Shown here in pieces: positions 24,194-33,836 of a stretch of 64,000 nucleotides of DNA. Location of the stretch: assembly GCA_028023455.1 (NCBI GenBank), contig JAQFVV010000286.1:298358-362357 (forward strand), given 5' to 3'. The translations under genes were made by a program, and so were the position numbers. The notes beneath the pieces were generated by a model, which saw only the letters and a list, made by a program, of their open reading frames with translations, was not told the DNA's origin and made no database searches. Position 1 is the stretch's first letter. Each line of letters begins with the position of its first letter. This stretch comes from Epiperipatus broadwayi (lineage: Eukaryota > Onychophora > Udeonychophora > Euonychophora > Peripatidae).

Positions 24194-24747
24194 AATAATT
24201 TAGAAAGATATAAAGTGTCTCCAGAAAAGTTCTCATAGAATTTATGGTAGTAGTTGCATAGACCAAAGAAAGATTTTAACTGTTTCACAGTTTTAGGCAT
24301 GGGGAAATGCTTTATAGCATCCACCTTTTCTGGATGGGCTTGGATACCATTCTTATTGACTAAGTGTCCCACAAAAGTAATTTCTTTTTCTGCTATAGAA
24401 CATTTCTCTAAATTAATCTTGATATTTTTGGAGGAACACTCTTGAAAGAACATTCATAAGCATTCCAGATGCTCTTCCATACTATCTGATGTGACGACTA
24501 TATCATCCACATACATGATGATTTTTTCTTTTAATCATCTTGAAAAGACCATGTCTAAACATCTAATCAAACCAGCTCCACTATTAATGAGGCCGAAGGG
24601 CATACATCTGAAAACATATGACTGTCCCTTGAAACGAAATGCTGTATATTGCTGATCCTCCTCATGTAGTGGAATTTGCCAATAGCTGGATGTTAGATCA
24701 AATGTGGAAAAAAATTGACTTATCTCGAAATTTAATAAGGAGTTCAT
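24181..24747 (-). pseudogene. Gypsy pol part 2: RT palm and thumb, two stops
   Basis: Contains the RT blocks FSTFDLTSSYWQIPL (first catalytic Asp), FRCMPFGL, and the catalytic YVDD at 24502-24513, then the GLCNYYHKFYENF thumb block. TGA at 24535-24537 lies eleven codons before YVDD, with a second TGA at 24454-24456. The frame ends at a T8 run (24186-24193 on plus), beyond which RNase H continues in another frame. The three catalytic Asp are intact, so damage here is by stops and frame breaks rather than active-site loss. Confidence 0.88.
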
Positions 24748-25693
24748 GTACTGGTGGAGGAATGTCGTGCTCAGGAAGGGTCATTTGATTTAACATACGA
24801 GCATCTAAACAAACTCTTATAGAGTTATCCTTCTTTTTTATGATCACTAGTGGATTAACATAAGGAGAAGGACATTTTTTAATTATTTTCCATTCTAGCA
24901 TTCTATCTATTTGATTTTGTACCTCATCCTGATATTGATATGGAATTGGGTACATCTTTTGCTGGAAAGAGTCATTACTTGTTAATTGTACTTGATGAAC
25001 ATATCCCTCTATGATACCAGGAATTTTAGAAAATATACATTTATAATCATACATCAATTGGAATAAATTTTCCTTAAATTTAGAATTGTCTTCACAAACA
25101 TTTCCCACTTTAGCCTGAATGCTAACATCAATTGATGTATCATGGGTACACAATAATTGATTAGAAAGGTTATGTGATCCATATTCAAATTTGAGCCTTT
25201 CCTCTCCACAATAAAAAATTTTATTTTGAAAATCAATTTTACATTGATGAATCATCATGAAGTCAGATCCTATAATAGTTTCATGTACTAATCCTGGCAT
25301 GATGAGAAACACATGTTCAAATTTGGCACCATTAACAATAAAGATAATCAAGACTTGCTTGTTAAAGAGCCTAGTCCTCTTTCCATTGGCTAGAGTGACT
25401 TGAATTTGTTTTATGGGAAGGGATGGGATATTCTCTTGTACAGCTATAATTTCCATATACATATGCTCTGATAGTATAGAAGCTTGACTTCTAGAGTCAA
25501 TTAAAGCTTCAATTTTTAATTCACCAATATACAAGGTAACTACTGGGCATTGATATATGATAGGTGGCTCACCAATGTTGAATGGCTCTAAGTAGTCTAT
25601 GTCCAGATCTAATGTATTTAAAAAGCCACATATTGTTCCCCTTTTGATACATTGAAGGCCCTTGCATAGAGGAACACATAAACAAAGACCTCT
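24698..25693 (-). pseudogene. Gypsy pol part 1: cysteine-rich linker, protease, RT fingers
   Basis: This segment lies in frame with gag beyond the TAG at 25694-25696. A short cysteine-rich linker (five Cys within about 20 residues) precedes the aspartic protease. The protease active site reads ALIDSRSQAS, where the family has Asp-Ser/Thr-Gly; the Gly codon here is AGA (25490-25492). The later IIGSDF block (about 25259-25279) matches the conserved retropepsin C-terminal motif. RT follows with SPYVNPLVIIKKKDNSIRVC and a LDARMLNQ block. The frame is lost at an A7 run (24708-24714 on plus), and RT resumes in another frame. The role would be Gag-Pol processing and cDNA synthesis; both are disabled here. 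Confidence 0.88.
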
Positions 25694-27685
25694 CTAGTTT
25701 AACATGGTCTTGTCAACAGCTTTACCCCCTGTCTTCTTTAAAATAGTGGTAACCCCACTGGTTGAAGGCTGACTATCCTGAATTAATGGTTTATTCCTAC
25801 CTCGATTCACTATACTTGGATTTCTAGCCTTAGGAACAAATCTACTTTTTGCACTAAAATATGGTTCATTTCTCATAACTCTCTGATAAATATTGGGCCT
25901 AAACTGCATTGCAGCTATTGGATAATTTAACTTTTCCTTCAACTGTCTATTTCCTCTTTCTAAACTGCCATCACTCAACTCTAAGGCATCTAGAATCTCA
26001 CTCACTTCTTCAATAGTATAGCTATCTGCAGTGATGAGTATTTGCTCAATATGGCATGGTAAATTTCGTCGAATCAATCTAACACTTTGCATTTCTGACA
26101 ATGGAAATGAAGTAAGGGTTTTTAATCTAACAGCTTGGTTGCAGAAAAATTTTGCATATCCACCTTTGTTAGCATTATACCTTTCTTGCATTATTTGGTA
26201 TCTAATGTAATCCTGCTTGTCAGATCCCCAAAAACTAGACAATATCAAACATTTGAAGTCTCCATATACTATGGGTTTTTCAAATAATGACTGCCACCAG
26301 TCTTTTGCAGCACCATACAAATGGTTACTTGAGATGGCTAATCTTTCCCTCTCTGACATAGGACACAAAGAAAACAACTCTTCCAAATTATTTAGGAATT
26401 CTGAAGGATTTTCCATATATTCACCTTTGAAGGGCTTTATCTTAATAAATCTTATAGCTATAGAATTACTTGCACTTATTCCTCTGTCTACTGATTGATC
26501 ATCTCTATCAGATTCTATTTCTTGAAACCTACTTATTTTTTCATTATGGTTATTAGTAATATCTTCCAGTTGTTTTACCCTAGTACAATTTTCATCCATA
26601 GTTTTATCTCTTAAAATTTCACTAGAAGTTTTCTTTCCTAAGCTTTCTGACCATTTTAATCTATCATGATTGCTGACCTTAATTTCATCAACTCTAATAT
26701 CATTATCAAGTATTTTATCCTCCAATTTCATTTTACTAAACAAACTATCTATATAATTATTTTGATCTTCTCTTAATTGATCAATGTTTATATTACTCAT
26801 CTCTTTTGAGCTATTATTTTCTTCAATTACTTCTTTATTCTTCTCTATTCGATCTATTAATTCTTTCTCTAACTTCTTCAACCTTTCTCCCATTTTAGAT
26901 CGATATTTTTGATCTTCAGTTTTGTTAGATTTTATGACCTGTAAATTTTTCTCTATTCCTATTCCCAACTCTTTTTTAAATTCTAGAGTACTGCTATCCA
27001 TTTCTTCTTTTACTTCTGTTCTTAAAAATTCAAACTTGTTTTCCATTAATTCCACTTGATTAGGTATACCTTTAACACCACTATCTACATGCTCTATCTT
27101 CTCATTTAGTTCATCTTTACTAACTGTCCATTGTTTGATATCCTCTTTACCCTGAACTTGAAGAGCTTGAACATTTTTATGAACGTATCCTTCTAACTCT
27201 TTATCTATTTTCTCTTTTACTACCTCTATAACATTGTCTTTTGTTACAAACTTTTCACTTAATTCTCCAAATTTTTTCTCTAAATCTCTTTTTATAAACT
27301 TAATGGCGTGTTGATTTTCAACTATACCTTTATTCATAAATTCTAACTTCTCACTCAGCACTTTATTAGTTTCTTGTAGTTCTTCTCTTAAAAATCTATT
27401 ATCTTCTTCTGACTTTTTACTATTCTCTTCTAACTTTTTATTTAAAGATTCATTTAGTTTCATCATCAATACAAACAAATCATCTAAACTTTTCTTCTCT
27501 TCCACCAAAACAACTTTCTTTTCTTTTATAACTTCACATTGGATATTTTTTCTTATTTCTCTATCTTTCCTATGACTCTCCCTTTCTTTTTCCATCCTTA
27601 TTTCCACTTTTAACATCTACTTGAGATCTTGATCTTGGACAGAACAAATATTTTCTTCCTTTTCTAAATTTTCCATTCCACTCAT
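25694..27685 (-). pseudogene. Gypsy gag, long coiled-coil form, one internal stop
   Basis: The 640-codon open frame from 27616 is preceded in frame by TAG (27617-27619) and 22 further codons starting at an ATG at 27683-27685, which is probably the true start. The first ~370 residues are highly charged, with the Lys/Glu/Leu/Ile pattern of a long coiled coil. A retrotransposon Gag capsid-like region follows from about residue 391, starting KPFKGEYMENPSEFL and including YGAAKDWW. The C-terminus is basic and contains no CCHC zinc knuckle. The frame ends in TAG, and pol continues in the same frame beyond it. Gag would form the particle shell. The long N-terminal coiled coil is unusual for Gypsy Gag. 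Confidence 0.85.
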
Positions 27686-28162
27686 TTTTGAAAAAAAACA
27701 ATCATTTTCACTAAAGCACTCTGCTATTTTTTTTCTTTTAAAAATATGACTTAGTTCAACTTCATAAAAAATATTTTCTACTAGGCTATTCCAACAATCA
27801 ACAACTCCCTCAAATAACTTGATAAATCAATTATATTTCATTTTCATGATATCTATCATTAGATAAAATAAACAATATTTATAACTATTTATTTACAATA
27901 AACTCAAGTTTATATAAACAAGTTGCATGCTTTCTTTTCTCAACATCATCACCACAACCACCACATGAATTATCCATACATGAACTTTATCAATCTATGT
28001 ATGATTTTCCTACTGATCACATGGTCATATTAGACTAGCCTTTATTTAATATTTTAACAAAATCAAAAAAAAAAAAATTATTTGATCTAATAATTCAATT
28101 AACACGTTAGGCATTTTTTATATAAATCAATCATGATAATCAATGATTATTTTACTAATCCT
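27686..28162 (-). other. Gypsy 5' leader between PBS and gag
   Basis: About 480 bases between the primer binding site and the likely gag start. AT-rich with no long open frame; in this position packaging signals would be expected, but none can be recognised by eye. Confidence 0.5.
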
Positions 28163-28180
28163 GCCCCACATTGGTCGCCA
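28163..28180 (-). other. Gypsy primer binding site, tRNA-Lys-like
   Basis: On the minus strand this reads TGGCGACCAATGTGGGGC. It would pair with a tRNA 3' end finishing ...GCCA and differs from the well-known Lys-type site TGGCGCCCAACGTGGGGC at two positions. It lies 17 nt from the LTR end, farther than the usual 0 to few nt. Similarity to the Lys site is from established knowledge; its use as a primer site is inferred. Confidence 0.65.
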
Positions 28181-28197
28181 TAAGGGGGTTTAAATAT

Positions 28198-30624
28198 TGT
28201 GGCCTGTCTATAGGTGGTATGACCCTGAGCAGAAATTCCAAGTCCCTTATATTAGGCCCTACTTGGATTCTGGCTAGGTTCTATTAACAAACTTACTATA
28301 TCCCGACCATTTTCTTTAACTATAACAATTAAATTTAGATAAGATTAGTATTTATCCCAAGTTACTTTGACATGAGTAAATATTTCTAAAATAAGATATA
28401 TTTTAAATATATTTAACGTGAGACTCATTTACCCATAAACAGATCACATCCCCTTAACATTAAACAAATACAAAATATTTGTTCAATGGCATAAGAATAC
28501 CTAGATACTCCTCCTTATTAAGTATCCACATACTTTCATGGCTAACAATAATATCTAATATATTACTTTATATTTATAACTATTAAGTTTTAATTCAATC
28601 ACTCATTAAATTAATCTGTTAGATAATTACAGATAAACTTCGATTCATATTATGTTTAATAATTAAGATTGGCAATAATCACAAGAATAACTTTAAAATA
28701 AGAAGATGTCAGGAAAATCATTGATTTATTAATTCTTCATACTACTTATGGAATATCAAGAGGGATTTTACAAATTTCCATGGATAGTGTACAAATTAAG
28801 AAAGGCTTATAATTTAAATTCATAGTCAAGTTTTATATTATGTTCTTTAATACTGAATATTAAAATAGTATTATTAACTAAACTGTGATTAACAGTAATA
28901 CTTTTACTAATAACTAATGTATCATTTAATTTATATTAATAAATACACTTTAATAATTGGCAATATCATCAATGACCTATGGGATCAAGGCAGCATGTAA
29001 CAAGTAAAAAAATCTTTACTAAGAGATTTATGCTTATTAAACTGTTAGATTTGCTTTAAATTAAATTGACTTTTCATTTTAATTTTGACTATACATTTTA
29101 AGTTGTGTGATGTGGTGAAAATGAGCCCAGAAAAGATATGCAGCAATTAGAATTTAATAAAACTTTTAAAACAATAATTTTAAATAATATTCATTACAAA
29201 TGATAATAAACATTTCCATTAATATCAAATTTAAAATAATTAATAACAAAATGATATACATATATTATCATAACAATAACAACAGAACTTATAATTAATC
29301 TTTAGAGTATTATTATTAAATAAAACTAATGATTTCCCATTATATGTTGAGATATTTATCCCTATGCATGTGAACTATATATCACACATTCAGTTTATTA
29401 AACAATCTTTTTTTTTCATTTATGGTCCATTAGTTCAATCTTTACATAATAATAGTACTTGATGATTAATTAACAATACAAAACAATAAGTGAGAACAGA
29501 GGATCATAATTCTGGAGGTTATTAAGCAAACAAAATTAATACTTTTCCTATAATAAAGAAAATCATTGTATTTAGTTTATCAATTCGCCCATGTAAGTAC
29601 AACCTTCTCTCTGGATTGTGTATATATCATTTTAAATACCCTTTCATATTAAAATATAGAGTATATTTGTTTATTTAAAGGATTCATAATCTTTAAACTT
29701 AACCGAATTATTAAATAATTATTAATATAACAACACTTGAATTACTTCCTTATTAAATGATTTAGTTCTACCCCCCCCCCATTATACTAACAAATCATAG
29801 ATTAAAAATATAAATATCAACATTAGAAAGAAGTTTTTTTTTAACCTCTCAGCTAAAGTATAAGAACAATTTTAAATTTTCCAGTTGTTCCACATGCCAT
29901 AAACTTTTATAACGTTTTTATTTTTCCTTATTTTCTGAAGATTCTGCTTATCCTAAGATTTGTGCGAGGTATTTGAGTTACTGCAACAATAATCCTTGTT
30001 TTATTCTTTGTTTAGTAATAAAAATTTATTTGTGGCTTGACTTATCTATTTTAGATGATATATATTTCTTTCTATAGTAAAAGGCACACTTATGATTTCA
30101 ATTAAAAATGTGTCGTGCAACGTTTTTTTCAGCTAAAACTTTATAGAAACTGACATCCCTGCCGGAATGGCTCAGAATAAATAATTCTATTTCACATTGT
30201 AATTAAGATTTTATATATATCCAGAATAATAATACACACTTTTCATTTATTACTAATTTAATTCCATTGAATTTTAAATATTTATACTTAACTGTCTCCA
30301 AGAGATTTACTATTTTTTTATCTATCCTTATTGGATATTGCCGATATTTATTTATTTCCTTTGGTTTATTATTGTAATTCATTTGTTCCACAACACAGTT
30401 ATTGTTCATTTTCAGGGAGTATATAAGTTGATCATTCATCTCCGATGATTTCTTCAATATTTATTAATTTTCAAGAGATTATTGGGAATTACCGATTATT
30501 GACTTGCCCAGTAGAAAAACGATTAATTTATTCCATTATTTTAACAATACAGCTTATAATTATCCATGTATATTGATGTAGAGTTGTAAATCATAAGGTT
30601 TTAGGAATTTTAATCCAACTTTGT
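28198..30624 (-). repeat. Gypsy 5' LTR (right copy, ~2427 bp)
   Basis: Matches the left LTR from its TGTGGCCTG end to 'ccaactttgt'. The last three bases (ACA) expected from the left copy are missing. They are replaced by a T run then an A run (about 30624-30645), with a second A run at about 30656-30671. Transcription of the element would start inside this LTR, on the minus strand. A homopolymer at the outer edge may mark a deletion, slippage or an assembly problem. Confidence 0.93.
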
Positions 30625-31835
30625 TTTTTTTTTAAAAAAAAAAAATATCACCAAGAAAAAAAAAAAAAAAACTTAGTTACTTATACTTTACGATCCAGAA
30701 ACTCACCTGCCCCCTTTCTTGAATTTCATATTCCAAGATTGTTTGAAATTCCTTGATTGGCTAATATTTTCCCACTTTTTTCTATGAAACAATTATTTAT
30801 TTTGAAAGTTTTTTGTTTATTATTTTAAAATGAGCGATTTTTCGTTTTTTAAAAAAAAATATTGAAATACAATATTTTTAGAAATTAAATAAAGATAGAA
30901 TTTACTGTTTTAATTTTAAATCAGTATTTTTAAAATTAAACCTTGTTTATTTACTTTTAAATATAGCAAGATTTGAAGATAAATAATTTCTATTTTTAAA
31001 ATCAAATGCGCACAAACAATAATTATTAGCATCTGTGACGCATTCTTGTTTACAAAATTACAAGTTAAACGTCACTGATTTTAAATATTAAATGATATTA
31101 CTTGTCCATCCATTTGCATATATACGACTCTATGGTTATTATCTATGTGTATCTTGAGTTAAGATCATTTATTAATTTCCATTAACTAAAACCGAGTTTA
31201 AATCCTATGATTTAATATATCATTATTGTCTTCTTTTAATTAGTAAATATTATTGGATTTGTAAAATTTAAAATTATACACCAAAATCCTATTTTAGAAT
31301 AGTCTGAGCTAATAAAAAGTGCACAATATATATATATATAAAATGCATTCTCCTCAGATATTTGAATTCTTTTTCTCTATTCTTTCAAAAAACATTTTGT
31401 TGATTTTTAACACTCCACATACTATTTAAAAACCTTAAAAAAATCTTATGTAATCACCAATATATCTATTCTAACAGAGAAATGTGCTTGTTTTAATTAT
31501 CAAAATCAGAGTAAATGTTAAATAAACCTTTTTAAATATTTAACTTATAAAAATTCTTTAAATTCAAAATTAGGGTAATATAAAAAATATCTACAAAATA
31601 TTTTGTTGGTATTTATCTTTACTTTTTGTTTCAATTTTATATATGTACATGTACACATAATATGATGTTGATGTATGCCATGAGATACATAACTGCTTCA
31701 TATTCCACCTCATAGAAAAAGAAAATAAAAATTAACCACCAACATAACAATATTTTACATAATATACATGTTTATCTAAAACAAAGTTCATATCTCAAAC
31801 TGTGTACAAATTAATTTTTTTTCTCACATTTGACA
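30625..31835. other. Flank right of the Gypsy element, moderately CpG-containing
   Basis: Begins with T/A homopolymers. At about 30688-30698 the phrase 'tttacgatccaga' resembles the start of the solo LTR at 15420 (TGTAACGATCCAGA). CpGs occur near 31019-31040 and 31070. This may be a truncated relative of that LTR, but the similarity is only about a dozen bases. No gene was seen. Confidence 0.3.
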
Positions 31836-32556
31836 GGCATCTGACAAATAACAGAATGAATAGTGATCTGCAATTTTAAGAAAGAAGAACAATGCAGCCA
31901 CTGGATTATAAATACCCAATTTAGCATTGAAATCCAATTCAATTTAGACACAATAAGCTATAAAACCCCAAAATAAAAGGTAAATGCAAAAGTCTTTTTA
32001 AAATGATGCTCCTTACAGTCTTAGGGGCTGACAAATACTTAACTGTACCCTGATTCTTTGAATCATAGAGACCAGTAAATACAGAAATATCCATTCCTGC
32101 TTCTCTTTGAAACATAATGGCTGGAAATTATGGAAGGACTACATTGACTGGATCATGCTAAACAAAAGGAAATATGAAAGTAGGTTGGAGCAATGCCTGA
32201 GATAGCACATCCCTTTAAGTTGCATGAAAACATTATATCCTCAAGCCAATGGCAAAACCATTCACCCCATCATCAAATCTGAAAGCATAGCTAAACAATC
32301 TTCAATAAGGAAAAACTCAATTCAATATCCAAAGTCATAGATTTTTTATTGAACTATAAATTCCTTAAATATACATTAACTACTATTTTATACCTTAATC
32401 ATCAATACTCTTGTCACATTTACTGTATTCTTTATTAATTTTGTAGAAAATGTATATTTTTTCTTTCTCATATGTTTTATTGGAGATCAAATTAAGTGAC
32501 AATTTTGTAATGGACACCAGTATTTGATCATCATTGGTCCCACAGTTGGATAGCCA
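31836..32556. repeat. ~0.7 kb repeat family R3, copy a
   Basis: Direct repeat of about 41998-42705. Shared landmarks are 'tagtgatctgcaattt', 'ttggagcaatgcctgaga', 'gttgcatgaaaa', 'aaaactcaat', 'cttgtcac' and 'cccacagttg'. Divergence is substantial. In the copy at 42 kb the repeat sits just upstream (in minus orientation) of a decayed gag, so R3 could be an LTR. Confidence 0.65.
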
Positions 32557-32569
32557 TTTCTTGCTATAC

Positions 32570-33836
32570 CAGTCACCACTTTCTCACAGGTTAATATCTA
32601 GAAATCAGATAAATTCTTTAAACATCATATAATAAATAACAATATAGATAAACATGGTTTATTTTGCATTTCAATATTAAAATAAGATTACCCATTGCTT
32701 CTCAGTTTTCTTTCGTACAAATGAAATAACAATAATAAAGTCACAAAATTGACATTTTCCATGTTATATATTATAAATTTCCCTCCATCAACTATGAATA
32801 ATAAGAATATGAAAAAATACTACTAACACAATAATAAACAACAAGAAAAGCTATTTATATAATTAATCCATTCATTTTTTATGACATGGCTATGAATTAA
32901 ATCTATTTTTTATATATTTACTCAATTATATCCCCTTTCCTTTTATTCATTTGACTTTCACTTTTAGACATATATGTCTGTGAGTCAGCATATACACACA
33001 TGTACATGGATGTGCCTTTTCACATCCATTAACAAAAAAAGTAAAAAATAACAAATCAAAAATTTCATAATTTGTGATACAATTAATATGCTAAATAAAA
33101 ACAAAATAAAAAATATATTTCTAATAAAATAAAAAAAAAAAAAAACCTTAATTTTTGAAAATATATAAAATAAGCAATCTTACTGATAGATTTGTTGATG
33201 TAAAGTCTATCTTGTCCTCCATTATGTTCTCATCACACTTTCGTGCATAGGCACTTTATATTTAAATTATTTTAATTTCATTTGTAAAGAAATCTATTTA
33301 GAAAAACCTGTTACCTTGCAGCAGGCAGATGACAATAAAAATAAAATGATTACATGGTTATCACAAATGACAAGTCTGGTATACTCTGGTGATCTCTATA
33401 TCATTGTTCATATTATTTTAAACTTAAAATTATATATTTTATCAATGATAGATACTTTCTAGCAGATAGAATACTTATTACAACTATTTCAGTTTTCTAA
33501 TCATTTTAAAAACAACATGGCTATTCAGGAAATCTCCAGATTAAGATAACAGAATATAAGATAATTATTTAAATTCAAACTTTTTTTCTTATATATCTCT
33601 TTCATAAAAGAAAATGCTGACTTATTATGCAGGTGACCAGTAATTCCTCTCTTATGTTCACTTCAATCATGTCCCCAAAATAATCAATAAAACAAAAACA
33701 TTCATTCCAAACTACCTTTAAATAGCATTTGATGACAATTTTTCTGACAAATTGATAACTGGACCCAACAAAAACAAAATAGTGAACCTGGAATCAGTAC
33801 AAGATTTATTTTACTTTGATTATATATATATATATT
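32570..33836 (+). repeat. Dispersed repeat family R2, copy b
   Basis: Direct repeat of 8003-9300, with the same landmarks in the same order. It contains an extra ~60 bases near 33745-33800. Its right end runs into a short TA tract (33822-33836), as in copy a. Its left end abuts R3 copy a. Confidence 0.75.

Larger units (their letters stand above)
19753..30624 (-). mobile_element. Ty3/Gypsy LTR retrotransposon, near full length, defective
   Basis: Two direct ~2.4 kb LTRs enclose an internal region of about 6 kb. On the minus strand it reads PBS, gag, protease, RT, RNase H, integrase, PPT. Integrase following RNase H identifies Ty3/Gypsy rather than Copia. The coding region holds six in-frame stops: TAG 27617-27619, TAG 25694-25696, TGA 24535-24537, TGA 24454-24456, TAA 23000-23002 and TGA 22952-22954. 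It also has four frame breaks, near 24708-24714, 24186-24193, 23310-23318 and 23157-23161. The element is therefore non-autonomous today. The LTRs differ by a few percent by eye, so insertion was not very ancient. No target duplication is visible. Confidence 0.95.

Noticed and set aside
26217-26498. Plus-strand open frames opposite the Gypsy gag and pol (also 23658-23891 and 24254-24445)
   Set aside because: Antisense shadows of real coding sequence.
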